Source: Roseospira visakhapatnamensis (GTDB lineage Bacteria > Pseudomonadota > Alphaproteobacteria > Rhodospirillales > Rhodospirillaceae). Taken from it: a stretch of 64,000 nt of DNA. The stretch lies in contig NZ_JACIGK010000013.1 in the NCBI RefSeq assembly GCF_014197915.1, positions 1 through 64,000 of the forward strand. The letters are read 5' to 3'. A model generated the notes under the pieces. That model did no database searches, was not told the origin of the DNA, and worked only from the letters and a program-made list of their open reading frames with translations. Of the stretch, positions 27,745-38,284 are shown in pieces (position 1 is the first letter of the stretch; every line of letters starts with the position of its first letter). The position numbers were made by a program, and so were the translations under genes.

Positions 27745-27783
27745 CATGATCGGCGCCCATGATCGGCGCCCACAATCGGCACC
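27745..27783. repeat. Three 13-bp tandem repeats upstream of treY
   Basis: Two exact copies of CATGATCGGCGCC (27745-27757, 27758-27770) are followed by a variant CACAATCGGCACC (27771-27783). They lie 43 bases before the treY start, in the gap after treZ. The spacing would place them near a promoter or in the treY leader; whether they bind a regulator is unknown. Confidence 0.8.
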
Positions 27784-27827
27784 AAGCGGCGGCGACGCGT
27801 CGTGGATACGACACCGGCATCGATACC

Positions 27828-29675
27828 CTAACCCGCCTGCCCCCAAAGGACCGTCCAGGGCGGTAGCGGCCGTCCCTCGCCCAGGGCCGCGGGGGCCGCG
27901 GGGGGCGTGGCGGCCAGGGCCGGCCGGGTGAGGGCCACGGGCACGGGGGCCGCGCAGGGCTCCGGCCCCAGGTTCATGACCACGACGAGGTCGGGACCAC
28001 CGGACCCACGCCACGTGATACACAGCCCACGGCCACCGAAGCGAACCACCTGCCCCGGCCGCAGACCGGGGACCAGCGGCATGATGACGGTGCGGCGGAT
28101 GGCCAGCAACCTCTTGATCCATGCCAGTCGGTCAGCGGCGTCGCCGGCGGCGGCCTCGTCCCAGTCCAGGCGGCTTTCGGTCCGGGTCTCGGTGTGAAAC
28201 GGATCGGGAATGCGCGCCCGGGCATCGGCGTCGGCGAAGGCCGGGAAGCGGGCGAATTCAGACCGGCGCCCCTCCCGCACGGGCTCGCGAAGATCCTCGC
28301 CGAAGTCCACATGGAACAGGAACGGTCGTCGGCACCCCCATTCCTCGCCCATGAACAGCATCGGCGGCTGCGGCGCCAGAAGCAGCAGCACCAGGGCCGC
28401 CTCCACGGCCTCGGACGGCGCCAGGACGGTGAGCCGCTCGCCGAACGCCCGGTTGCCCACCTGGTCGTGGTTCTGGATGAAGTTGACGGTGGCGGTGGCC
28501 GGCAGGTCGGCGCTGGGCTCGCCGCGCGGCTGACCGCCGCGATGGGCCGAGGGTGTCCCCTGGTAGTCGAAGCCCTCGGTCAGCGCCCGCGCCAGCCGAT
28601 CCATGGGGTCATCCACGTAGTCCTCGTAATATCCGTAGCCCTCTCCGGTCAGCAGATGATGGACGATGTGGTGGTAGTCGTCGTTCCACTGCGCGTCATA
28701 GCGCACGCCCGGCGCTCCCAGGAAGCGCGCCGCGTTGTCGTCGTTCTCCAGCACCAGGTGCACATGACGCCCGGAGCCCTCGAAGTGCGCCCGCACCCGG
28801 CGCGCGATCTCGTCGAGGATATGCTCCGGCTGGCTGTCGAGAATGGCGTGCACAGCGTCCAGACGCAGCCCGTCGAACCGGTATTCCTCCAGCCAGAACA
28901 GCGCGTTGTGCACGAAGAAGGCGCGCACCTCGGGGCGCGAGAAGTCGATGGCCGCGCCCCAGGGGGTGTGCTGCGCCGCGTCGAAGAACTGCTCGGAATG
29001 GACGTGGAGGTAGTTCCCCTCAGGTCCGAAGTGGTTATAGACCACGTCCAGGAACACCATCAGGCCCCGGTCGTGGGCCGCGTCGATCAGCCGCTTGAGG
29101 TCGTCGGGCGTGCCGTAGGTGGAGTCCGGCGCGAACAGCAGCACGCCGTCGTAGCCCCAGTTCCAGCGGCCCGGGAAGTCGGCCACGGGCATCAGTTCCA
29201 CGGCCGTGATCCCCAGGTCCACCAGGTGATCCAGGCGCCGCGCGATCCCCTCGAAGGTGCCCTCGGGGCTGAAGGTGCCGGGATGGAGTTCGTACAGGAC
29301 GGTCTCGTGCCACGGCCGGCCGCGCCAGTCGGTGGCGCGCCACGCATAGGTGCCCGGATCCACCACCTGGCTCGGCCCATGCACGTCGAAGGGCTGGTAC
29401 CGGGAACACGGGTCGGGTACCGCCAGGTCATTGGGCAGACGATAGCGGTACAGGGTTCCGGGACCGGCCGAGGCGGCCTCGGCCCGCCACCAGCCGTCAC
29501 CGACGGCCGTCATGGGCTGGCTTTGGGTGACGGTCAGCGCGTGCGGCGACGCGCCCTCCACCAGTTCCAGGGTCACCGTATCCACGTCCGGTGCCCATAG
29601 ATCAAACCGCACCCCGTCGTCGTCCAGGGGTCGGGCGCCAAACGGCATGGCATGGCACGCGCGGTCTATCGACAT
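27828..29675 (-). CDS. treZ: Malto-oligosyltrehalose trehalohydrolase
   Basis: TreZ releases trehalose from the product of TreY. The 615-residue GH13 enzyme has an N-terminal CBM48-like domain (VRFDLWAPDVDTVTLEL), then ELHPGTFSPEGTFEG, GYDGVLLFAPDSTYG and the catalytic motifs GLRLDAVHAI (Asp) and HLVLENDDN (Glu), ending with the HDQVGNRAFGERL segment. The ATG at 29675 has AGGAG 8 bases upstream. It sits between glgX and treY, completing the route from glycogen to trehalose in one cluster. Confidence 0.94.
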   Translation of the reverse strand: MSIDRACHAMPFGARPLDDDGVRFDLWAPDVDTVTLELVEGASPHALTVTQSQPMTAVGDGWWRAEAASAGPGTLYRYRLPNDLAVPDPCSRYQPFDVHGPSQVVDPGTYAWRATDWRGRPWHETVLYELHPGTFSPEGTFEGIARRLDHLVDLGITAVELMPVADFPGRWNWGYDGVLLFAPDSTYGTPDDLKRLIDAAHDRGLMVFLDVVYNHFGPEGNYLHVHSEQFFDAAQHTPWGAAIDFSRPEVRAFFVHNALFWLEEYRFDGLRLDAVHAILDSQPEHILDEIARRVRAHFEGSGRHVHLVLENDDNAARFLGAPGVRYDAQWNDDYHHIVHHLLTGEGYGYYEDYVDDPMDRLARALTEGFDYQGTPSAHRGGQPRGEPSADLPATATVNFIQNHDQVGNRAFGERLTVLAPSEAVEAALVLLLLAPQPPMLFMGEEWGCRRPFLFHVDFGEDLREPVREGRRSEFARFPAFADADARARIPDPFHTETRTESRLDWDEAAAGDAADRLAWIKRLLAIRRTVIMPLVPGLRPGQVVRFGGRGLCITWRGSGGPDLVVVMNLGPEPCAAPVPVALTRPALAATPPAAPAALGEGRPLPPWTVLWGQAG

Positions 29676-29810
29676 GACCGGTCTCCTGCGTATCAATGGG
29701 ATAGGTCCCCCGGACAGGGGTCCTTGAGGTGCGCCGGGGTGGCGCCTGGGCAAGGCACGCCGGGCGGGCGCGGGGGCGGCGCGCCCCGCGCCGGGGCACG
29801 CCCCGAGTCC

Positions 29811-32057
29811 TTAGACCTTGGGACGCGAGGCGGTCCCCTCCCGCTCCATCTTGCCCACCTCCCGCCGTTCCAGGATCAGGGCAGAGCGGGCCGCCAGGAA
29901 CACTCGCCCCTTCTTGGAGGAGGTCGCCGCCTTGCCGCCCATGGTGCGCGCGCCGGCGGCATTGTGCTTGGGTCCGGCCGCCAGGGTATCGGCAACCACA
30001 TGCCAGCGGACGCCCGCCGGCAGCGGCGGCGTGCGGCAGGTCATGTCCAGGTGCGAGGCATTCAGCCACACCAGGAAGGTCTGGTCCGGCTCCGGCTCGC
30101 CGCTTTCGGTCAAGTGCATCTGGCCGGCCTCGCCGGACAGCAGCATGCCCAGCGTGCGCGCGTTGCCGTCTCCCCAGTCCTGCTCGCTCATCTCCTCGCC
30201 GTCCGGCCGCAACCAGGTGACATCCTTCACGGAGGTGCCCGGGATCACGTCCCCCTGGAAGAACCGCGAGCGGTGGAACACCAGGTGGGAGCGACGCAGC
30301 TTGATGAGCGCCTTGGTGAAGGACAGCAGTTCCTGTCCCGACTCGTCGATGCGTTGCCAGTCCAGCCAGCTCAGCGGATTGTCCTGGCAGTAGGCGTTGT
30401 TGTTGCCCTGCTGCGAGCGGCCGAACTCATCCCCCGCCACCAGCATTGGCACGCCCTGGGACATGAGCAGCGTCAACAGGAAATTGCGGCGCTGCCGCCG
30501 CCGCAAGGCCACGATCCCCGGGTCATCCGTGGGGCCTTCCGCGCCGTGGTTCCACGAGCGATTGTCGGAGTGGCCGTCGCGATTGTCCTCGCCGTTCGCC
30601 TCGTTGTGCTTCTCGTTGTAGCTGACCAGGTCGTTCAGCGTGAAGCCGTCGTGGGCGGTCACGAAGTTGATGCTGGCCCAGGGCTTGCGCCCCTGGTGGC
30701 CGAAGATATCGGCGGACCCGGACAGGCGCGAGGCCAGTTCCGCCATCTGTCCGTCGTCGCCCTTCCAGAACTTGCGCACGGTGTCGCGATAGCGGTCGTT
30801 CCACTCAGCCCAGCCGGGCGGGAAGCGGCCCACCTGGTAGCCCCCCATGCCGGTATCCCAGGGCTCGGCGATCAGTTTGGCGCGGGACAGCACCGGATCC
30901 TGGGCGACGGCGTCCAGGAAGCCGGCGTGCTGATCATAGGTGCCGTTCACCCGCGCCAGCGTGGTCGCCAGGTCGAAGCGGAAGCCGTCCACCCGCATCT
31001 CCTCGACCCAGTAGCGCAAGGAGTCGGTGACCATCCGCAGGACGTTGCGATGGCGCAGTTCCAGCGCGTTGCCGGTCCCGGTGAAGTCGTTGTAGTAGCG
31101 GGGGTTATCCCCCATCAGGTGATAGTATGACCGGTTGTCGATACCCCGGAAGGACAGCGTCGGCCCCAGGTGGTTCCCCTCGGCGGTGTGGTTGTAGACC
31201 ACGTCCAGGATCACCTCGATGCCGGCATCGTGCATGACCTGGACGAAAATCTTGAACTCGTTCAGGCCGCCTTTTCCAAGGTACTCCGGGTGGGGGGCAA
31301 AGAAGCCGATGCTGTTGTAGCCCCAGTAATTGCGCACCCCGCGCTCGATCAGGTGGCGATCATGCAGGAAGGCGTGCACCGGCAGCAACTCGACGGCCGT
31401 GATGCCCAGGCCCTTCAGGTACTCCACCACCGGAGCCTCGGCCAGCCCGGCGAAGGTGCCGCGCCGGTCCGGCGGCACGCCCGGGTGGCGCATGGTGAAG
31501 CCGCGCGCGTGCATCTCGTAAAGGATGGTGTCGTGCCAGGGATTGGGATGGAACGTCTCGCCGCCCCAGGTATAGGCGGTGTCCACCACCTGGCACTTCG
31601 GCATGTAGGGGGCGCTGTCGACGTCGGAGAACGACAGGTCGCCATCGTCGTGCCCCACCTGGTAGCCGAACAGCGCGTCATGCCACTTCACTTCACCCAC
31701 GAGGCCCTTGGCGTAAGGGTCCAGAAGCAGCTTGTGGGGATTGAAGCGGTCGCCCTGTTCCGGCGCGTAGGGGCCGTAGACGCGAAAGCCATAGAGTTGT
31801 CCGATGCGTACATCCGGCAGGTAACCGTGCCACACCTCGTGGGTATGTTCGGGAAGCCGAATGCGGGCGATCTCCCGCGTTCCCGTGTCATCGAACAGAC
31901 ACAGCTCAACCGCCTCGGCATGAGCGGAAAACAACGCGAAATTGGTACCGGACCCATCCCAGGTGGCCCCCAGTTCGTGGGGCGACCCAGGCCAGACCCG
32001 AAAGCGGCCGGCGACCTTGCCGTCGCCGGCGAGGTAGGGCGTGGCGAGCGTATTCAA
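29811..32057 (-). CDS. glgX: Glycogen debranching enzyme (GlgX/TreX type)
   Basis: The 748-residue GH13 isoamylase-type enzyme removes alpha-1,6 branches, supplying linear chains to TreY. It has an N-terminal CBM48 module (GTNFALFSAHAEAVELCLFDD), the region NYWGYNSIGFFAPHPEY, catalytic Asp in GFRFDLATTL, catalytic Glu in LIAEPWD, and FVTAHDGFTLNDLVSYNEKH. I start it at the TTG at 32057 because CCGGAGG stands 6 bases before it; the first ATG at 32120 has no ribosome-binding site and would add a non-conserved Arg-rich segment. In trehalose clusters this gene is often called treX. Confidence 0.93.
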   Translation of the reverse strand: MNTLATPYLAGDGKVAGRFRVWPGSPHELGATWDGSGTNFALFSAHAEAVELCLFDDTGTREIARIRLPEHTHEVWHGYLPDVRIGQLYGFRVYGPYAPEQGDRFNPHKLLLDPYAKGLVGEVKWHDALFGYQVGHDDGDLSFSDVDSAPYMPKCQVVDTAYTWGGETFHPNPWHDTILYEMHARGFTMRHPGVPPDRRGTFAGLAEAPVVEYLKGLGITAVELLPVHAFLHDRHLIERGVRNYWGYNSIGFFAPHPEYLGKGGLNEFKIFVQVMHDAGIEVILDVVYNHTAEGNHLGPTLSFRGIDNRSYYHLMGDNPRYYNDFTGTGNALELRHRNVLRMVTDSLRYWVEEMRVDGFRFDLATTLARVNGTYDQHAGFLDAVAQDPVLSRAKLIAEPWDTGMGGYQVGRFPPGWAEWNDRYRDTVRKFWKGDDGQMAELASRLSGSADIFGHQGRKPWASINFVTAHDGFTLNDLVSYNEKHNEANGEDNRDGHSDNRSWNHGAEGPTDDPGIVALRRRQRRNFLLTLLMSQGVPMLVAGDEFGRSQQGNNNAYCQDNPLSWLDWQRIDESGQELLSFTKALIKLRRSHLVFHRSRFFQGDVIPGTSVKDVTWLRPDGEEMSEQDWGDGNARTLGMLLSGEAGQMHLTESGEPEPDQTFLVWLNASHLDMTCRTPPLPAGVRWHVVADTLAAGPKHNAAGARTMGGKAATSSKKGRVFLAARSALILERREVGKMEREGTASRPKV

Positions 32058-32347
32058 ACAGAACCTCCGGACGGACACGCGAGGGCTGTGCCGCACCGCC
32101 AGAGCGGCGGGCCTCCCCATGGTTCGGGAGCGATCACTCTAGACCCTTTGCCCGCCCGGACCAAACGGCTTCCGCCGAAAGGCGGAGGTCGCTACCTCCC
32201 TTGGACTCAGAAGACACCGCTTTAATGTGTTCCAAGTCCGGAACTTTCCATCCATGGGGGCGGCCCACCCGTGCGGTGGCCCAATCGCACACCTCTCGCG
32301 CGACTCCCGAACTCGTACGGCTCAACAACGGGTTTCTGGCGATCGGC

Positions 32348-33010
32348 CTACCCAACCGGCCCATCGGCCGATGCGCGCGCGCCGGGAAGCGCTCCTCGCA
32401 CCGGCGCGACTCCGGCCGGGCCGGCATCCGCCGGCAAGACGACGCCCGGGCCGACATGGCGCACCACCGACCGCGCGTCGTGCACGGCCGGGTCCCACCA
32501 GGGGCCACGGCCCCGGCGCATGACGATGGTGGCCGAGGCGGTGTAGCGATGATCGGACTTGGTGGTGGTGGGGCCGTAGGCGCCATGGTGCCAGGCGAGG
32601 CCGAGGGAGGAGCCCCGGTAATGGTAGGGGTGACGGTAGGGACGATAGCGGGCGTGGGGATAGCCCCAGCCACGGCCATACCCGACCCCGACGCGCGGCC
32701 CTGTCATGGTGGTGCGCGTAAAGCGCTCGGTATCCTTGTCCACCACCACGAAAGCATCGTAGCCGCGTTGCAACGTCACCTCGGCGGCGCGATAGAGAAG
32801 GTAGGACTCGACGGTCTCGCGGGGGGTCCGGCTGTTGCCCGAGAAGGTAACGCGGAATCGCGCGTCGCCGATCTGCTGACCGCCGTAGCCGTAGCCGGTC
32901 TCCCGCGCGGCCTGATAGGGGGTGGTCGCGGGTCCCGTCGCGCAGGCTGCAACCAGCAAGGCGACAGCAAGGGCGACAGGCCATCCAGAACGTCGCGTGA
33001 TCATGACCAC
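32348..33010 (-). CDS. CC0125/CC1285-type lipoprotein
   Basis: The 220-residue product has a signal with lipobox V-A-A-C (Cys at about residue 23) and the typical N-terminal mature segment TPYQAARETGYGYGGQQIGDARFRV written in pieces: TPYQAA, GYGYGGQQ and RFRVTFSGN, followed by YLLYRAAEVTLQRGYD and FVVVDKDTER. This pattern defines a lipoprotein family common in alphaproteobacteria, function unknown. A Tyr/His/Gly-rich stretch follows (about 115-145). The GTG start at 33010 has GGAGG 8 bases upstream; an ATG two codons later is the alternative. It is divergent from the methyltransferase gene. Confidence 0.82.
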   Translation of the reverse strand: MVMITRRSGWPVALAVALLVAACATGPATTPYQAARETGYGYGGQQIGDARFRVTFSGNSRTPRETVESYLLYRAAEVTLQRGYDAFVVVDKDTERFTRTTMTGPRVGVGYGRGWGYPHARYRPYRHPYHYRGSSLGLAWHHGAYGPTTTKSDHRYTASATIVMRRGRGPWWDPAVHDARSVVRHVGPGVVLPADAGPAGVAPVRGALPGARASADGPVG

Positions 33011-33229
33011 CGCCGGATCCTCCCCATCCTCGTGATGCGGACCATTGATCCCAGCAGGGTATTGCGGGGATTCTGGGGCGACGGGACCGAGGACAGCCGT
33101 GCCTGGGTATTTCGCTGGATTTTTATGTGAAATTTTTTCGCGTCGGCATTGAACCGGTGCCTAATATATGTTCAGTAGAAGGGTGCACATTCTGTGCGTT
33201 TTTGGTGAAACAGCATTGAAGAGGTCATT

Positions 33230-33901
33230 GTGACAGATACGTCTGCCATCCGCCCAAACACTGCGAATTCCTCCGGGGATTCGTCTGAACTTGACAAGAT
33301 GACTGACGCTAATCTTGAACAACTTGAGGAATATTACGACCGCTGGTCTTCTTCCTATGAGGAAGATCTGTTGGGCATGGGATATGACGCCCCGCGGCAG
33401 GCCGCCGAGGCGCTGCGCAAACAGGGACTCGACACCGGGCACCCGGTTCTGGACGCGGGCTGCGGTACGGGTCTGACGGGCCTGCATCTGAACAAGCTCG
33501 GGTTTTCGGACATCACCGGGATCGACTACTCGACGGCGTCGCTGGACAAGGCCCGGCAGAAAGGGTGCTACACCGATCTCAAACAAATGGACATGAATAA
33601 CCCGCTCGCCTTCCCGGACAACCATTTCATGGCGGCGCAATGCATCGGCACGCTGACATACCTCAAAAACATGACCGGCGTGATGCGGGAGTTCCAGCGT
33701 GTCGTGCGCTCGGGCGGGATCGTGTCCCTCACCCACCGGCTCGACCTGTACGATGACACGTTCACAAGCGTGCTGAAGGGCCTCGTGGACGACGGCCTGT
33801 GGACCCACATCCACCATTCCGACCCACAGCCCTACATCCCGGGTCACAAGGACTTCGGGGACAACAAGACCATCATCTACGACATGTTCCAGGTGAACTA
33901 G
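33230..33901 (+). CDS. Class I SAM-dependent methyltransferase
   Basis: The 223-residue protein carries the Rossmann-type SAM motif VLDAGCGTGLTG at about residues 73-84, the acidic motif GIDYSTASLDKAR and a post-motif segment FQRVVRSGGIVSLTHR. The N-terminal 45 residues are acidic and their codons are less GC-rich than the rest. The GTG start is preceded by GAGG at 6 bases. It is a single-gene unit with an AT-rich promoter region upstream and a strong hairpin just after the stop. The methyl acceptor is not predictable. Confidence 0.8.
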   Translation: MTDTSAIRPNTANSSGDSSELDKMTDANLEQLEEYYDRWSSSYEEDLLGMGYDAPRQAAEALRKQGLDTGHPVLDAGCGTGLTGLHLNKLGFSDITGIDYSTASLDKARQKGCYTDLKQMDMNNPLAFPDNHFMAAQCIGTLTYLKNMTGVMREFQRVVRSGGIVSLTHRLDLYDDTFTSVLKGLVDDGLWTHIHHSDPQPYIPGHKDFGDNKTIIYDMFQVN

Positions 33902-33911
33902 CCAGGGACCA

Positions 33912-33940
33912 GGAAGAGGGGCCCCTTGGGCCCCTCTTCC
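33912..33940. terminator. Strong hairpin between convergent methyltransferase and glmS
   Basis: A perfect 13-bp stem (33912-33924 with 33928-33940; GGAAGAGGGGCCC and its complement) closes a 3-base CTT loop, 10 bases after the methyltransferase stop and 37 bases from the glmS stop. No long T run follows, but such GC-rich stems between convergent genes commonly terminate in both directions. Confidence 0.7.
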
Positions 33941-33977
33941 GCCTTCGATCTTGGACTCTGCCGCTGAACAACGCCCC

Positions 33978-35804
<1,827 letters not shown>

Positions 35805-35824
35805 GGTCTGCTGTCCCTTTTTCC

Positions 35825-37189
35825 TCAGCCCTTGCCCGTCAGGCGCTTCATGTGGGCGCGGAACTTGGCCGCCCAGCCGTCACGTTGGGTGAGCGCCGCG
35901 CGGGTGACGGCCAGGGCATCGGCCGGCACGTCGTGGGTGATGGTGCTGCCGGCGCCGACGATGGCGCCGTCACCGACACGGACCGGCGCCACCAGCGCCG
36001 TGTTGGAGCCGATGAAGGCCCCCGCGCCGATATCGGTGTGATGCTTGGCGAAGCCGTCGTAGTTGCAGGTGATGGTGCCCGCGCCGACGTTCGCCGCGGC
36101 GCCCACCCGGGCGTCGCCGATGTAGGTCAGGTGATTGACCTTGGCGCCGGGTTCCACGGTGGCCTTCTTGATCTCGACGAAGTTGCCGATGTGCGCCCCC
36201 TGCGCGATGGTCGCACCGGGCCGCAGCCGCGCGTAGGGGCCGAGGGTGGCGCCCGCCTCGACCGTGCAGCCCTCGAAATGGCAGAAGCCCTTGATCTCCA
36301 CGCCATCGCCGATCGTCACCCCGGGACCGAAGACGCAGAATGGGCCGACGGTCACGTCCCGGCCCAGGCGGGTGTCCATGGACAGGAACACGGTATCCGG
36401 ATCGGTCAGGGTGGCGCCGCCCTCCATGGCCGCCCGGCGCAGGCGGCCCTGCACCACCCGCTCGGCGGTGGCGAGTTGCGCGCGGTCATTGATGCCCAGC
36501 ATCTCCGCCTCGTCGCCCTCCACCACCGCGCAGACCAGCCCGTCGGCGCGGGCCAGGGCGACAATGTCGGTCAGGTAGTGCTCGCCCTTGGCGTTGGCGT
36601 TGCCGATCCGCTCCAGCAGGCCGAACAGCCGCGCCCCGTCCACCGCCATCACCCCGGCATTGCACAGGGTGATCGCACGCTGATCCTCCGTCGCGTCCTT
36701 GTGCTCGACAATCGCCTCCAGAGCACCCCGGCCATCGGTGACCAGGCGTCCGTAGCCGGTGGGGTCGGCGGCCTGGAAACCCAGCACCACCACATCCGCG
36801 CCCTCGCCCCGCCGGGCCACCATGGCTCGCAGCGTCTCCACGCGGACCAGGGGAGAGTCGCCGAACAGGATCAGCACGGTCGCCGGCGGCGTCGGCAATG
36901 CCGGGCGGGCTTGCAGGGCGGCGTGGGCGGTGCCCAGGCGCTCGGCCTGAAGCACGGTGGGCCGGGGGGCGGCGAGCCGTTCCACCTCGGGCATGTGCGG
37001 GCCGGCCACCACCACCGTGGCCTCCGGCGGCGCGCCCAGCATGTCGAGGGTGTCCAGCACATGGCCCAGCAGCGGCCGGCCGGCCAGGACATGGGCCACC
37101 TTGGGGCGGGTGGAGCGCATGCGCGTCCCCATGCCCGCGGCGAGAACAATGGCCGCCACATCGGTGGCGGCGGGGGTCTGGGCGTTCAT
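35825..37189 (-). CDS. glmU: Bifunctional GlmU acetyltransferase/uridyltransferase
   Basis: GlmU acetylates glucosamine-1-phosphate and joins it to UMP, giving UDP-N-acetylglucosamine. The 454-residue enzyme has the pyrophosphorylase signature LAAGMGTRMRS near residue 17 with the lysine of RPKVAHVLAGRP, LFGDSPLV, and a C-terminal left-handed beta-helix with repeats such as GATIAQGAHIGNFVEIK and GAGTITCNYDG. It is the first gene of a glmU-glmS pair and is divergent from gph. Confidence 0.98.
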   Translation of the reverse strand: MNAQTPAATDVAAIVLAAGMGTRMRSTRPKVAHVLAGRPLLGHVLDTLDMLGAPPEATVVVAGPHMPEVERLAAPRPTVLQAERLGTAHAALQARPALPTPPATVLILFGDSPLVRVETLRAMVARRGEGADVVVLGFQAADPTGYGRLVTDGRGALEAIVEHKDATEDQRAITLCNAGVMAVDGARLFGLLERIGNANAKGEHYLTDIVALARADGLVCAVVEGDEAEMLGINDRAQLATAERVVQGRLRRAAMEGGATLTDPDTVFLSMDTRLGRDVTVGPFCVFGPGVTIGDGVEIKGFCHFEGCTVEAGATLGPYARLRPGATIAQGAHIGNFVEIKKATVEPGAKVNHLTYIGDARVGAAANVGAGTITCNYDGFAKHHTDIGAGAFIGSNTALVAPVRVGDGAIVGAGSTITHDVPADALAVTRAALTQRDGWAAKFRAHMKRLTGKG

Positions 37190-37367
37190 CGGCGGCGTGT
37201 CTGTCCTGCGGGTGTCGGTTCGGGTGGGGACCGCCTACCCGAAGTGGGGTGGTCAGGGCAAGGACGCTGCCATACTCTGCCGGTCACGCAAACTCACACA
37301 GTGTTGCGCTTGGTTACAGATCGATTCCTTGTCCGGATCGATCCGCCCCCTTTTCGCGCGAGGTTTC

Positions 37368-38078
37368 ATGGTGACCGACTTGCCTTTCGACGGTGTGGTG
37401 TTCGACCTGGACGGCACCCTGATCGACAGCGTGCCCGACCTGGCCCTGGCCCTGAACGCCCTGATGGACGAGGAAGGGCTCGCGCACCTGCGTCCCGACC
37501 AGGTGCCGGCCATGGTCGGCCAGGGCGCCCGCATCCTGGTCAGCAAGGCCATGGCCGCCACCGGGCGCCCCATCGGCGCCGGCGCCGACGAGACGGCCCG
37601 CCTGGAGCGTCTGCACGACCGCTTCGTGGCGCTGTACGAGGCCAAGCCGCTGGTCGGCACCCGCCCCTACGACGGCGCCGAGGATCTGTTGCGCGCCCTG
37701 CGTGACGCCGGAATCCGCCTGGGCATCTGCACCAACAAGCCGCAGGGTCCCACCGAGGGCGTGGTCAAGGCCCTGGGCCTGGACGGCCTGTTCGACGCCG
37801 TGATCGGCGCCGGCCTGATCCCCGAACGCAAGCCCCATCCCCGCCCGCTGCTGCTGGCGCTGGAGCGCATGGGCGTGGCGCCCGGACGCGCCGCCATGGT
37901 CGGCGACACCCCCTATGATGTCGATGCCGCCCACGCGGCCGGCGTGGCCGTGGTGATGGTCGACTTCGGCTATAGCCCGGTACCGCCGGCGGAGGCCGGG
38001 GCCGACCGCCTGATCTCCCGTCTGGCGGATGTGCCGGCGGCGCTGGCCGCCCTGGGCGAGACGCGCAAACGGGCTTGA
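37368..38078 (+). CDS. gph: Phosphoglycolate phosphatase (HAD superfamily)
   Basis: The 236-residue HAD phosphatase removes phosphate from 2-phosphoglycolate produced by DNA repair or photorespiration. The nucleophile motif FDLDGTLIDS is near residue 12, motif II is in LGICTNKPQGP, the lysine in IPERKPHPRP and the acidic motif in MVGDTPYDVDAAHAAG. ATG at 37368 and GTG at 37371 are both possible; GAGG lies just upstream. The tRNA promoter overlaps its stop codon. Related HAD enzymes act on other small phosphates, so the substrate is likely but not certain. Confidence 0.9.
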   Translation: MVTDLPFDGVVFDLDGTLIDSVPDLALALNALMDEEGLAHLRPDQVPAMVGQGARILVSKAMAATGRPIGAGADETARLERLHDRFVALYEAKPLVGTRPYDGAEDLLRALRDAGIRLGICTNKPQGPTEGVVKALGLDGLFDAVIGAGLIPERKPHPRPLLLALERMGVAPGRAAMVGDTPYDVDAAHAAGVAVVMVDFGYSPVPPAEAGADRLISRLADVPAALAALGETRKRA

Positions 38079-38104
38079 CGGCCCGTCCCGGACGGCGCTA
38101 TAAG
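38075..38104 (+). promoter_or_regulatory. Sigma-70-type promoter of the tRNA gene
   Basis: TTGACG at 38075-38080 and TATAAG at 38099-38104 are separated by 18 bases. The -35 element overlaps the gph stop codon. A hairpin of 8 bp (38122-38129 with 38136-38143) lies in the predicted 5' leader of the tRNA precursor. Confidence 0.7.
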
Positions 38105-38149
38105 CCGCCCTCCGCGCAAGACGCGGCCCCGATCCGGGCCGCGCCCGGC

Positions 38150-38224
38150 GGGCGCGTAGCTCAGCGGGAGAGCACTCGCTTCACACGCGAGGGGTCGCTG
38201 GTTCAATCCCAGCCGCGCCCACCA
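38150..38224 (+). tRNA. tRNA-Val (anticodon CAC)
   Basis: A full cloverleaf can be drawn: acceptor GGGCGCG/CGCGCCC, D arm GCTC/GAGC, anticodon stem CTCGC/GCGAG with loop TTCACAC (anticodon CAC, reading GTG valine codons), a 5-base variable loop, T arm GCTGG/CCAGC with loop TTCAATC, discriminator A and an encoded CCA end (38222-38224). It is flanked by a good promoter and an intrinsic terminator. Confidence 0.97.
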
Positions 38225-38244
38225 GCACCGGCTTTTTCAAGCCC

Positions 38245-38277
38245 AAAACCCCGGATGCACATGGCATCCGGGGTTTT
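38245..38277. terminator. Bidirectional intrinsic terminator between tRNA-Val and leuA
   Basis: A perfect 14-bp stem (38245-38258 with 38264-38277) closes a 5-base loop, ACATG. Its ends are AAAA on the left and TTTT (continuing TT) on the right, so it supplies a U tract for both the tRNA transcript and the convergent leuA transcript, whose stop is at 38285. Confidence 0.9.
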
Positions 38278-38284
38278 TTGTGCC

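Noticed and set aside
33185-33197. GCACA-TTC-TGTGC inverted repeat upstream of the methyltransferase
   Set aside because: Only five bases per arm and no link to a regulator; it may be chance.
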